NCBI GenBank assembly: GCA_964394585.1
Contig: CAYMYI010000012.1
Span: 1 to 54,870, forward strand
Direction: 5' to 3'
Source of the DNA: CAYUJH01 sp964394585
Lineage (GTDB): Bacteria > Bacteroidota > Bacteroidia > Cytophagales > Flammeovirgaceae
DNA length: 54,870 bases
Position numbers and translations under genes: made by a program. Shown one piece after another: positions 34,786 to 43,745 of the stretch (position 1 is the stretch's first letter; each line of letters starts with the position of its first letter). The notes under the pieces are model-generated. The model did not search any database, had not been told where the DNA came from, and saw only the letters and a program-made list of their open reading frames with translations.

Positions 34786-36153
34786 TTACCAATACTCGCG
34801 ATCGTGTTGGCGTTGTTGCACATACCGCAAAATACCACGAAAATACGCCTGTGCTACCTGCCGGATACGAGGGGCAATTACCCCATTTTTTAAATCATTT
34901 TGTGCGAGCGCTCTAATTTCTTCTTCATTATCTTGAATCAACGCTTCGCCATAGCAAATTGGTGTGTTCAAAATACGGCATAACCGAAGGTTTCGGGCAT
35001 AAATTCCATTATCTATTTTGAGCGAATAGCGCTCCAAATAATATAAATCCTCTTCTTCGGGTACTGGGGGAACGCCCAATAGTGTTTCCATCGCTTGCAT
35101 TACGCACGAAGAAAGATGGGTAGATTCTTCAATATTATCCGAAATAAGGGCACGTAAAAATTCAAACCTAGCTTGCGGGCTGTTCATCTCGTTGTACAAG
35201 TACCCTCCCGGTACGAACATCATGCTGTAGTTACGGTTGCTGGGTCGCTTCCATCCACGGTTTTTCACATCGGCATTAAAATGCAGCACAATGGTAAAAT
35301 TCGGATGGAACGCATTGATTTTGTCGGCGCGGGCTTCCAAATCGGCACGGTTGAAGAATTTCTGAAAGATATAACTGTTAGGGGCATTCTTTACAATGTT
35401 ATTTACGCTTGCTTTCGAGTATCCTAAGCGCTGCAACAAGGCAGGGAGCGCTTTCTTCCGCCATTCGTGAAACGACAGCCCCGTTGCCGAGTAGTTGCCT
35501 TTATCGCGTGTGAGCATCACTTCGGCACCATATGCTTCTAGGGAGTCTTTTAACACTAAAGCCGTGGAAAGTGTAAGTTCTCCTTCAAAAATGGACAGTT
35601 TTTCACCGCCTTCGGTGGTCATTTCAATAAAGCGCCCTTCGGCTTTTGCCATCTCTAAATCGCCGGCGATATGCCCTGGGTCAATAGCAATACGCAATCC
35701 CGAAAGGGGTTTTCGTTTGCCGATAGGGAGTTTGTTGTGGTTTTGCTCTAAGATATCTGCCACTTTAATCATAGTGCTATCAAATACATCGAAAGCACGT
35801 TGTGTGTACATTTTGTATTGGTAATCGACTCCGCTATAGCGTACCAAGCGTTTAAATGCGTCCAAATCGTACCAACTAAGGATAAATTCGGGGCGGTCAA
35901 TTTGCTTTTGCGAAGCATTTCCATAAATATGAATGCCTCGGTAATCAATCCGAAAATAATTTTTTACATAAGGCGATTTGATGAGAAAGCGCTCTGCTTT
36001 TTTTTGGTAAAACTCCATGAGGCTATCCACAGAATACACATGCTGTGCAGTGCCAGGAACTGTTTGGAAACTCAACCCCAATAAAAGGAAGAGCTTTCCC
36101 AACCACCATTTGTACGGCTTACCGCTTAAAACACAGACTCCCATAGAATTCAT
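34786..36153 (-). CDS. N-acetylmuramoyl-L-alanine amidase (Amidase_3 family)
   Basis: The product has 455 residues. A signal segment (LFLLLGLSFQTVPGTAQ) leads to an N-terminal part of about 110 residues of unknown fold, then an Amidase_3 zinc domain. The zinc ligands are the His in IAIDPGHIAG, the Glu in FEGELTLSTALVLKD and the His in TIVLHFNAD. TRDKG and the RADLEARADKINAF helix are in place. A catalytic Glu is likely in ICYGEALIQDNEEE. It should cut the bond between muramic acid and the stem peptide in the periplasm. The Amidase_3 core contains an insertion after RADLEARAD compared with E. coli AmiA-type enzymes. It is divergent from lspA. Confidence 0.88.
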   Translation of the reverse strand: MNSMGVCVLSGKPYKWWLGKLFLLLGLSFQTVPGTAQHVYSVDSLMEFYQKKAERFLIKSPYVKNYFRIDYRGIHIYGNASQKQIDRPEFILSWYDLDAFKRLVRYSGVDYQYKMYTQRAFDVFDSTMIKVADILEQNHNKLPIGKRKPLSGLRIAIDPGHIAGDLEMAKAEGRFIEMTTEGGEKLSIFEGELTLSTALVLKDSLEAYGAEVMLTRDKGNYSATGLSFHEWRKKALPALLQRLGYSKASVNNIVKNAPNSYIFQKFFNRADLEARADKINAFHPNFTIVLHFNADVKNRGWKRPSNRNYSMMFVPGGYLYNEMNSPQARFEFLRALISDNIEESTHLSSCVMQAMETLLGVPPVPEEEDLYYLERYSLKIDNGIYARNLRLCRILNTPICYGEALIQDNEEEIRALAQNDLKNGVIAPRIRQVAQAYFRGILRYVQQRQHDREYW

Positions 36154-36211
36154 TATGTTTGCAACTATCTTTAATGCAAAACATTCCTAACCTTTTTTAT
36201 GATTATAAACG

Positions 36212-36234
36212 TGCAAAATACCAGTAATTTTGCA
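36212..36234. promoter_or_regulatory. Inverted repeat with -7-like elements between amidase and lspA
   Basis: TGCAAAAT (36212-36219) and ATTTTGCA (36227-36234) form a perfect 8-bp inverted repeat around a 7-bp spacer. On the plus strand it contains TAATTTTG (36225-36232), a fit to TAnnTTTG about 42 bp before the lspA ATG. The minus strand has a near fit (TATTTTGC). It could be a divergent promoter pair or an operator. Confidence 0.4.
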
Positions 36235-36273
36235 TAGGATGTGCATTTTTCGCGTAGTTGTAAAGGAAAAACC

Positions 36274-36969
36274 ATGAAATACACAAAATACTACCTACTA
36301 GCCCTCTTCGTGATTATAATCGACCAAGCGGTGAAACTCACCGTGCACGAAACCATGCCCCTCGGTCGCCCTGGGGAAATTGTGCTGTTAGGCGATTGGC
36401 TCAAGCTGCACTACACCCTCAATAACGGGATGGCATTTGGCATTCAGCTCGATTGGATGTACGGTAAACTCACACTCACGCTTTTTCGGTGGGTGGCTAT
36501 GTTTGGCATCGGGTACTATATTTTCACGCTCATTCGCAATGCTAAAACGCACCGTGGTTTTATCTGGTGTATGGGGTTAATTTTAGGAGGGGCTATTGGC
36601 AACGTAGTCGATAGTACTTTCTACGGAGTATTTATTGAAGGAAACGCTGTTCCTTTAGATACTCCTCCGCCATTTTATCCTTGGTTTCATGGCCGTGTGA
36701 TTGATATGTTTTACTTCGATATTTGGCAAGGCTTTTTACCCAACTGGATTCCGATTATGGGAGGGAATTATTATTCGTTCTGGCCTATTTTCAACGTGGC
36801 AGATGCCTCCATTTTTATAGGGGTATTCATCACTATTTTTCGTAGTAAAGCGTTTTTCCCCGAAGAATCCCAAAATACCCAAGAAATTGAAGTGGCTATG
36901 GACGAAGCTGCTTCCGATATTTCTTCAGAAGCAAATAATAACTCTACCGATCCACAATTACCCGCTTAA
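36274..36969 (+). CDS. lspA: Lipoprotein signal peptidase LspA (SPase II)
   Basis: This 231-residue inner-membrane aspartyl peptidase removes signal peptides from prolipoproteins. Four membrane helices are visible (YYLLALFVIIIDQAVKL, the FRWVAMFGIGYYIFTLI region, FIWCMGLILGGAIGNVVDS, ADASIFIGVFITIF). The catalytic aspartates are in GNVVDS and NVADASIFIG, and LNNGMAFGI is the usual family loop. The ATG at 36274 starts the first helix; the GTG at 36241 lies too far upstream. A 35-residue acidic tail (EESQNTQEIEVAMDEAAS region) is longer than in E. coli LspA. rluD follows after 6 bp, a common pairing. Confidence 0.95.
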   Translation: MKYTKYYLLALFVIIIDQAVKLTVHETMPLGRPGEIVLLGDWLKLHYTLNNGMAFGIQLDWMYGKLTLTLFRWVAMFGIGYYIFTLIRNAKTHRGFIWCMGLILGGAIGNVVDSTFYGVFIEGNAVPLDTPPPFYPWFHGRVIDMFYFDIWQGFLPNWIPIMGGNYYSFWPIFNVADASIFIGVFITIFRSKAFFPEESQNTQEIEVAMDEAASDISSEANNNSTDPQLPA

Positions 36970-36975
36970 GTAAGT

Positions 36976-37983
36976 ATGCAAGAAGAGGAATCGTTATTTG
37001 AACACCATCGTATTGAGGTAGACCCCGGGCAGGCGTTACTTCGCCTCGATCGGTTTCTAATCGATCGGCTACCGAACGTATCGCGCAACAAAATACAAGA
37101 GGGGATTAAACAAGAATTGGTTCGTGTAAACGACCAAGCCGTAAAGACAAACTACAAAGTACGCCCCGGCGATGTTGTAACGGTACTTTTTGAGAAGCCA
37201 CCGACCGAAACGGAAATTATCCCTCAAGACTTACCCCTCAATGTAGTTTACGAAGATGAAGTTTTGTTAGTGATTAACAAAGAAGCTGGCATGGTAGTAC
37301 ATCCAGGGCATGGCAATTGGGAGGGGACTTTGGTTAATGCATTGGCATATCGGTTTGAGAACCTACCCATTTCGCGCAATGGTGAGATGAAGCCCGGCTT
37401 AGTACACCGAATTGATAAAGATACTTCGGGGTTGATGGTAATTACCAAAACCGATGAGGCTATGACCCACCTTGCCAAACAGTTTTTTGATCACACTGTA
37501 GAACGAACCTACTATGCGTTGGTATGGGGTGAACCTAAAGAAGAACGCGGTACTATTGAAGGGCATATTGGCAGAAGCTACAGCGATCGGCGCATGAGTG
37601 CCGTATTTCCCGATGGTGAACATGGCAAGCCTGCCATTACCCACTACGAGGTATTGGAGTACCTGCGGTATGTTAGCTTGGTGAAGTGTAACCTAGAAAC
37701 TGGCCGTACGCACCAAATACGGGCACATATGAAATACATAGGGCATACACTCTTTTCCGATGCCATGTACGGCGGCGATAAAATTTTGAAAGGCGAACGC
37801 TTTTCAAAATACAAAGCTTTTGTAGAAAATTGTTTCAAACAGATGCCGCGCCAAGCCTTACACGCCAAAACACTAGGGTTTACACATCCGGTTACCAAAG
37901 AACATATGCAGTTCGATTCTGAACTTCCCGAAGATTTCCAAACGGTGTTGGAGCGTTGGCGAGGTTATTTGCAGCATCATTGA
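36976..37983 (+). CDS. rluD: RluA/RluD-family 23S rRNA pseudouridine synthase
   Basis: This is a 335-residue protein. An N-terminal S4 RNA-binding domain (about residues 18-75, DRFLIDRLPNVSRNKIQEGI) is followed by the RluA catalytic domain. The nucleophilic aspartate is in LVHRIDKDTSGLMVI, and GRTHQIRAHMKYIGHTLFSD is a family mark. RluD isomerises uridines in helix 69 of 23S rRNA and the S4 domain fits RluD over RluA or RluC, but the subgroup was not proven. It is co-transcribed with lspA and convergent with tag, 12 bp away. Confidence 0.92.
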   Translation: MQEEESLFEHHRIEVDPGQALLRLDRFLIDRLPNVSRNKIQEGIKQELVRVNDQAVKTNYKVRPGDVVTVLFEKPPTETEIIPQDLPLNVVYEDEVLLVINKEAGMVVHPGHGNWEGTLVNALAYRFENLPISRNGEMKPGLVHRIDKDTSGLMVITKTDEAMTHLAKQFFDHTVERTYYALVWGEPKEERGTIEGHIGRSYSDRRMSAVFPDGEHGKPAITHYEVLEYLRYVSLVKCNLETGRTHQIRAHMKYIGHTLFSDAMYGGDKILKGERFSKYKAFVENCFKQMPRQALHAKTLGFTHPVTKEHMQFDSELPEDFQTVLERWRGYLQHH

Positions 37984-37995
37984 TAAGAAACTCCT

Positions 37996-38550
37996 TTATC
38001 GAAACCAAGCAGGCTTCTCAGTAAGTATTTTCTGATAGATGGGGCAGTTAGGAGCATGGGCTCCTGCCAAATAGCCTGTGCTCATTAAAAATTCGCCGGT
38101 AATTTCCCCTCCGGTAAACCGAAACGTTTTTTTAAAGAGCTTTACCCACGCTTCTTTAGGTTGTGGGTGGTGTGCATCAAGCCATGCTTTAAACGAACCA
38201 AACTCTTGCTGTAACTGTATGATTTGTTGCGCATTGTATATAGCAGCAGCTACTTTCAGCTTGTTTCGGATAATGCCTTTATCTTGTAACAGACGTGCTC
38301 GGTCGGCATCGTCAAAATGTGCTACAGCCTCGATGTTAAATTGAGCGTATGCCTTTCGGAAATTCGCTTGCTTTTTCAAGATAATATCCCAAGAAAGCCC
38401 TGCTTGGTTTATTTCGAGGAGTAGCCTGCCGAATAGCTCGTTGTCAGAATGGAGCGGAAACCCATACTCAAAGTCGTGGTAATATCGGTGCGGATTATCC
38501 TTGGGTAAATTAGCTACAAATTGGCAATATGAATGATTGAAAGTTTCCAT
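37996..38550 (-). CDS. tag: DNA-3-methyladenine glycosylase I
   Basis: This 184-residue base-excision repair enzyme removes 3-methyladenine from DNA. It has the Tag fold: the zinc-holding Cys9 in SYCQF, the YYHDFEYGFPL segment, and the C-terminal GAHAPNCPIYQ, where the His and Cys complete the zinc site of E. coli Tag. SWDIILKKQANFRKAY is the conserved recognition helix, with the Glu that contacts the base in the EINQAGLSW stretch before it. Length is normal. Its stop lies 12 bp from the rluD stop. Confidence 0.93.
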   Translation of the reverse strand: METFNHSYCQFVANLPKDNPHRYYHDFEYGFPLHSDNELFGRLLLEINQAGLSWDIILKKQANFRKAYAQFNIEAVAHFDDADRARLLQDKGIIRNKLKVAAAIYNAQQIIQLQQEFGSFKAWLDAHHPQPKEAWVKLFKKTFRFTGGEITGEFLMSTGYLAGAHAPNCPIYQKILTEKPAWFR

Positions 38551-38559
38551 TAATGAGCA

Positions 38560-39555
38560 TTATCGATTGTCAACGAGGCAGGGGATTTCCTTGCACTCAT
38601 AGCCGATATTCAAAATACCCGTGCCGGTTTGGCAAATAGGGTTGGTGTTTTTGGCAATCACGATACCGTCGTGAGGTGAGAAAAATTGCTTTTGCATTTC
38701 CCCAAAGATATTGCGGACTTCGGCAATCAGTTCGCCTTGCTTTACTTTCTGTAGAAGCTTGGGGAATACGATTAGTATTCCGCCTTCGTCGGAGCGCATC
38801 CACTTCCATTTATGGCATAAGATGGTGTAATCGAGCGAGCATGTTAAGGAACCTTCAATCATTCCTAAATCTGCCATTACGTTGCGTATGCCGGTAAGGG
38901 CATCTTCAATCACATCTTTCTGAAATACGAGAGGGTCTTTCAGTTCGAGCGTGAGCGATTTTATACCCAGTTTGGAGCAATAGCCCCTTACCGAAGTTTC
39001 GTCGGGGTCGTTATCTAAAATTACCTCAGGATTTTGCAAACGTGCCAAGCGGGCTGTGTCGGCATCGTCCATTTCGGCACGCACATGCCAACAGTTTTGC
39101 TTGCCTTCGCCTGTGGTATGCAAGTCGATAAGATAGTTCGCCTTAGAGAGCACGCGGTCAATCAAACGAAAAATATAGACACTGCTGGGGGTACCATCGT
39201 TCGCCCCGGGGGCTTGTCGGTTTAGGTCGAATCCATCGTTAAAGCGGCGTTGCCCAAGCAGTACGCCAGGGATGTTGGCGACTAACACACCGATAACAGT
39301 CCCTTTCAAGGTGGCTACATCGAGTTTTCCAAAAAGCCGCTGGATTACGTTGATTCCGTTGAGTTCGTTGCCATGCAAGGCGGCATTGAGTGCAAGCACA
39401 GGACCTTCGGTGTTTCCGCGGGCAATGAGAATGGGTATGCGTACAGGCTCACCAATGCCGTTGTTGATAATATGTAACCACATTTTAGAAATGACTCCTT
39501 TCGGGAAATCCTCTAAATGGAAACGGTTACTCACAAATGTTTTTTCGTATTTCAT
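38560..39555 (-). CDS. Succinylglutamate desuccinylase/aspartoacylase family hydrolase
   Basis: This 331-residue M14-like zinc hydrolase has the metal ligands of the HGNE pair in LNAALHGNELNGINVIQRL and the later DLHTTGEGK, with a catalytic Glu plausible in SLTLELKDP. After about residue 230 follows a beta-rich tail with DYTILCHKWKWMRSDEGG, which is unlike the minimal enzyme and belongs to the family of larger aspartoacylase-like proteins. The reaction is probably deacylation of an N-acyl amino acid or peptide; no substrate can be read. The start at 39555 is chosen because the extension to 39606 is hydrophobic and weakly coding. Confidence 0.85.
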   Translation of the reverse strand: MKYEKTFVSNRFHLEDFPKGVISKMWLHIINNGIGEPVRIPILIARGNTEGPVLALNAALHGNELNGINVIQRLFGKLDVATLKGTVIGVLVANIPGVLLGQRRFNDGFDLNRQAPGANDGTPSSVYIFRLIDRVLSKANYLIDLHTTGEGKQNCWHVRAEMDDADTARLARLQNPEVILDNDPDETSVRGYCSKLGIKSLTLELKDPLVFQKDVIEDALTGIRNVMADLGMIEGSLTCSLDYTILCHKWKWMRSDEGGILIVFPKLLQKVKQGELIAEVRNIFGEMQKQFFSPHDGIVIAKNTNPICQTGTGILNIGYECKEIPCLVDNR

Positions 39556-39698
39556 ATGTCGGTTGAAAAGGATGTGTTTTATTTTATGAAAAAATAAAAC
39601 AACCAATTTACGAGAAGCGTGGTATTGTTCCTAAAATTTTTCTGACCGAAGAATTCCAACGAGATTCGCAAAATACGTTTTGATGATTGTCTATGTCG

Positions 39699-41264
39699 AT
39701 GCATAATAACTACTATTTTTTGAAACACCTTAGCCAGGCGTTGGCAAAGCCCCTCACAGGCATGGAGTTTAGTACGTGTTTCTCTCAAAATAAAGATGAG
39801 TTAGTGTTAGGGTTTAGCAATCCTGAACGCGAGTTTTGGATACGCGCCGTTTTGGTAAGCAATTTTAATGCGTTGGTATTCCCCGAAACGTTCCTGCGCA
39901 CACGCCGTAATTCGGTCAACTTATTCGAAAGTGCCTTAGGGCAAGCAGTTGTAGGGGTTCGTCAGTATTTGAATGAACGGTGCTTCTCTGTAGAATTATC
40001 GCATGGGTTCAGCCTACTTTTTAAGCTATTCGGAAACCGTTCTAACGTTATTTTGTGTAAAAATGGCAAAGCACACGATTTGTTTTTAAAGAAGTATCCG
40101 CAAGATGGAGAGATTTTGCTCGATGCACTCGACCGCCCCATAGAGCAAACCCCTGAGGCACTCGCCGGAAAAGGCTTACGGAAAGTATTTCCTACGTTTG
40201 GCCGCGAAGTGCAAGAGTATCTCGAAATGCGCGATTACGACGTATCTCCTTCGGTACGTCAATGGGAACTTATCGAGCAATTGCTCGAAGAACTTAACGA
40301 GCCCACATTTTATGTGTTTCAAGATGGTGAGCAACGCCCTTCGCTTCTGCTATTTGCCCCGACCGATTCGTGCCTTTTCACTACTCAAAACCCGCTTGAA
40401 GCTGCCAACGAGTATTTTAGATTGCTAGCCAAAGTGCTATTTCTTGAAAAAGAAAAACGCCCTGCTATGCAAAAAGTGGAAAAACGCATAAGTCAGGCGC
40501 AAAGTTATATTGCCAAAAACCAGAAGAAACTTTACGAGCTAGAGCACGAATCGCGACACGAAGAGCTGGGGCATATCATCATGGCGAACTTGCATCAGAT
40601 CCCTGCCCGAAGTAAACAAGTTGAATTATTTGATTTCTACAACGATACCCCCATCCGCATAAAACTCAACGAGAAACTAACCGCTCAAAAAAATGCCGAG
40701 GTCTATTACCGCAAGGCGAAGAACCAAAAAATTGAGATTCAGAAAATCAAGGAAAACATCAACGCAAAAGAAGATGAATTGCTCATGCTTGAAATGCATT
40801 ATGCTGCCTTAATACCTATCGAAAATGTAAAAGAACTGCGCAAATACCTCAAAAAACATGGATTGGATAAAGAACAAACGCAAAAATCGATTTTACCCTT
40901 CCGCAAGTTTAAATATGCCGATTTCGATATTTTGGTAGGGAAAAATGCACAAAGTAACGATACCCTTACACAACAATATGCTTTTAAAGAAGATTTGTGG
41001 CTGCATGCCCGCGATGTGTCCGGCTCACACGTTGTCATAAAGTACAAAGCCGGGAAGGGGTTTCCACAACCAGTGTTGGAAAAAGCAGCAGCCTTAGCCG
41101 CCTATTATTCACAGCGTAAACACGACTCCCTCTGTCCGGTAATTTACACCCCCAAAAAGTTTGTACGAAAGCCCAAAGGTGCTGCACCGGGAGCTGTGGT
41201 TGTAGAGCGCGAAGAAGTGATTATGGTAACGCCTACTCCCCCCAGCCAACTTGAAGAATCTTGA
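39699..41264 (+). CDS. NFACT-family protein (RqcH/Rqc2/NEMF homologue)
   Basis: The product has 521 residues. It has an N-terminal NFACT-N domain, a helical coiled-coil arm (about 270-390, KRISQAQSYIAKNQKKLYEL) and a C-terminal NFACT-R domain with DLWLHARDVSGSHVVIK. Bacterial RqcH binds 50S subunits stalled with peptidyl-tRNA and adds C-terminal alanine tails. The Asp-Arg pair needed for tailing in B. subtilis falls at the Glu-Arg of LNERCF here, so tailing activity is uncertain. The frame opens at a TTG at 39687; ATG at 39693 or 39699 (MHNNYYF) is the likely start. It is divergent from the aspartoacylase gene. Confidence 0.88.
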   Translation: MHNNYYFLKHLSQALAKPLTGMEFSTCFSQNKDELVLGFSNPEREFWIRAVLVSNFNALVFPETFLRTRRNSVNLFESALGQAVVGVRQYLNERCFSVELSHGFSLLFKLFGNRSNVILCKNGKAHDLFLKKYPQDGEILLDALDRPIEQTPEALAGKGLRKVFPTFGREVQEYLEMRDYDVSPSVRQWELIEQLLEELNEPTFYVFQDGEQRPSLLLFAPTDSCLFTTQNPLEAANEYFRLLAKVLFLEKEKRPAMQKVEKRISQAQSYIAKNQKKLYELEHESRHEELGHIIMANLHQIPARSKQVELFDFYNDTPIRIKLNEKLTAQKNAEVYYRKAKNQKIEIQKIKENINAKEDELLMLEMHYAALIPIENVKELRKYLKKHGLDKEQTQKSILPFRKFKYADFDILVGKNAQSNDTLTQQYAFKEDLWLHARDVSGSHVVIKYKAGKGFPQPVLEKAAALAAYYSQRKHDSLCPVIYTPKKFVRKPKGAAPGAVVVEREEVIMVTPTPPSQLEES

Positions 41265-41266
41265 AA

Positions 41267-41288
41267 AATGCATGTGGAAATCTGCATT
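41267..41288 (+). terminator. Weak hairpin after the NFACT gene
   Basis: AATGCA (41267-41272) pairs with TGCATT (41283-41288) with a 10-nt loop, then a T-rich stretch. The stem is short, so termination here is only possible. Confidence 0.3.
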
Positions 41289-41507
41289 ATTTCTTACATT
41301 TATAGTAAGCTTGTAAAGCTCTTTTCTCCTCCTGTTCCATTCTGTGAAACCACCACCACCAAACTCACATCACTAGCGGATAAACTTCTCAACCTACTTC
41401 GAGTTTTATTGATACAAAGATGATGGTTTAGTAATCTGCTTTCATATATATTCTGCGGTTAAGACTAGCTGAGTTTACAGAAATATTCATCTAAGGGTAC
41501 AGGGCAA

Positions 41508-43730
41508 ATGCAACAACGCACCAAAACGATTTGGCAACAAGTTATCGGGCTACAGAGATATGCCTGCATAATTTTGTTCGCAATCTGGACTTTGCCGGCA
41601 TTTTCGCAAGCTACTAACGATTCTTCTTTCTTATTTAGCCTTTCCCTCCAACCGTTTGAAATAAAGCAACAGAAAGTTTCTACTGCTTCGCGCGTTGCTG
41701 AAGATATTTTTGATGCACCTTCGGTAGTTACCGTGCTAGATTCTGCACAGATTGAAGCCTATGGAGCAACATCGCTCATTGAACTACTCGACCGCATGGC
41801 GGGTGTGTATACACTAGGTACGGTACTCCTGCCTGAAAATATTATCGCGATCCGAGGCGATAATACAGTGCATTTTAACACACGAGTATTATTCTTATTA
41901 AATGGCAGACCGATACGCGAGCACTTGCAGGGCGGAACGCACTTAGCCATTAACCGCATGTTTCCCATCAGCCGAATTGCGCGTATTGAGCTAATCCGAG
42001 GGCCCGGCTCGGTCTTGTATGGTACAGGTGCCTATACCGGTGTAATTAATATTATCACCAAATCGCATACAAATGGTGTGCAGGCTTCGGTTACCTACGG
42101 CAGTTTTCAGCGGCTACAAGGCGAAATTCATGGAGGAGTATCTTGGGGGAATTGGCGGCTCAATGCCGGTGCAAATCTGGTAAACGACGAAGGCTGGGAA
42201 TTTACGGCTTCTGATGAAACCACGCCTGTTTTGCCGGAGAGTGGGGTACAGCGCACTTCCCAAAATACTCGTACCATCCTGATGAATACCAAAGGGATGG
42301 GAGGGGAGTTTTCCTTACGAAATCGCGGATTTCATTTCAATACTTATTATGGGCGAAGCCAACAAAACTCTATGTATTTTACCCAATGGCTGCCTATTTC
42401 GATTGTGCAAGAGCAAGATACCACCCGCGCCTTTTTAGATTATTACTCAAAACACGAATGGTTATTTACCGATGTAGGATATACCCACCAACTCCGTGAT
42501 TTTTGGAGAGTTTCTTTAAATGCAACCTATAATCGGTCGTTTTTACAAGAAAGTAATGCCATAGCCAACGACGACATCGCACGTGGTACAGCCGAAAGCT
42601 ATTTGTTGGAGATGGTAAACTTCTTTGAACTCAATAATGAGCGAGGAACCATTTTAGTAGGGGGGACTGTGCAAAGGCTTACCGGCGAACAAATTTCCCC
42701 TGAACGAACCAATAGCCCAAGAGGGCATCAACCATACGATATTTTCAACCTGAATCTATCGGCAAATCCTGCGCCTCTACCTATTATTCCGGCATACCAA
42801 GACATGCAATATGCCGTATACGCTCAATGGCAATACCGCATTTCCCCCTCTTTTCATTTTATTGGAGGGTTGCAAGCGAATAAAGTGGTAAACGAACCTT
42901 GGGATTTGGTGCCCCGTTTCAGTGTGCTATTTCGCCATGGGCCGCTGTTTGGGATGAAGTTTTTGTACGGAGAGGCTTTTCGTTCGGCTACTTACAACGA
43001 ACAGTATATTGAGTTTCCACCCATTATTCAAGGCAATGCGATGCTGACTCCCGAACGTATTCGTACGGCAGAGTGGCAGGGGAATTTTAAGTCGTTAAGC
43101 AATCGGATTAACATGAATCTGACGTTTTTTTACAGCCGACAAACCGATGTAATTTTGCGCTTCCCTCAAGTATCGGGGGTTGATACCTACGTAAACAGCG
43201 GGGAACGGAAAAGCTATGGCTTCGAGTTTGAAAACCGATATCGCCTGCGTAAATATTGGCATGCTGAGCTTTCGGTATCTTACCAAAGTAACTCCGATGT
43301 ACTGCCTAGCTTTTTGGATTCTTCGAAAGAAGGCGGAGGATTTATGGAACGCAATAATTTTACAGGGATGCCCAATTGGATGACGAAATTTGGGATTCGG
43401 TACCAAAACCCGAAGGGTATTCAGTTCAGCCTGTTCCACACGCATTATAGTGCAGCTAAGTTGCCGAGCCGCCCACAGAGCCTTGAAGTAAGCACGCCCA
43501 TGAAAGTGAACCCTTCTGCCAATGCAGTTTTATTAGGAAGTGCCCAATGTACTGTACACCCCTTTCAGTTGTTTGGGAATTCAGACGAACGACGTTTCGC
43601 GATACGCTTGTATGCCACCAATCTTTGGAATAGCAAAGCCATGATGCCCGAATATACGCGTAGGGTAATCAATGCCTTACCGGCACGCTCCGGTAGAGCG
43701 GTGTATGGTTCAGTAATATTTTCTTTTTAA
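41508..43730 (+). CDS. TonB-dependent outer-membrane receptor
   Basis: The product has 740 residues. Signal peptide (IILFAIWTLPAFSQ), then a plug domain (VTVLDSAQIEAYGATSLIEL, IAIRGDNTVHFNTRVLFLLN, ELIRGPGSVLYGTGAYTGVI) and a 22-strand type barrel ending in VYGSVIFSF with the final Phe needed for assembly. It lacks the N-terminal carboxypeptidase-regulatory domain of SusC-type receptors, so it resembles siderophore, haem or cobalamin receptors more than glycan receptors. The substrate cannot be read. A 243-bp leader has no recognised riboswitch. It ends 15 bp before a convergent binding-protein gene. Confidence 0.9.
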   Translation: MQQRTKTIWQQVIGLQRYACIILFAIWTLPAFSQATNDSSFLFSLSLQPFEIKQQKVSTASRVAEDIFDAPSVVTVLDSAQIEAYGATSLIELLDRMAGVYTLGTVLLPENIIAIRGDNTVHFNTRVLFLLNGRPIREHLQGGTHLAINRMFPISRIARIELIRGPGSVLYGTGAYTGVINIITKSHTNGVQASVTYGSFQRLQGEIHGGVSWGNWRLNAGANLVNDEGWEFTASDETTPVLPESGVQRTSQNTRTILMNTKGMGGEFSLRNRGFHFNTYYGRSQQNSMYFTQWLPISIVQEQDTTRAFLDYYSKHEWLFTDVGYTHQLRDFWRVSLNATYNRSFLQESNAIANDDIARGTAESYLLEMVNFFELNNERGTILVGGTVQRLTGEQISPERTNSPRGHQPYDIFNLNLSANPAPLPIIPAYQDMQYAVYAQWQYRISPSFHFIGGLQANKVVNEPWDLVPRFSVLFRHGPLFGMKFLYGEAFRSATYNEQYIEFPPIIQGNAMLTPERIRTAEWQGNFKSLSNRINMNLTFFYSRQTDVILRFPQVSGVDTYVNSGERKSYGFEFENRYRLRKYWHAELSVSYQSNSDVLPSFLDSSKEGGGFMERNNFTGMPNWMTKFGIRYQNPKGIQFSLFHTHYSAAKLPSRPQSLEVSTPMKVNPSANAVLLGSAQCTVHPFQLFGNSDERRFAIRLYATNLWNSKAMMPEYTRRVINALPARSGRAVYGSVIFSF

Positions 43731-43745
43731 AGAAGATGAAATACG

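Noticed and set aside
41265..41507. Cobalamin or other riboswitch before the TonB receptor
   Set aside because: No B12-box or other conserved riboswitch core was found in the 243-bp leader.
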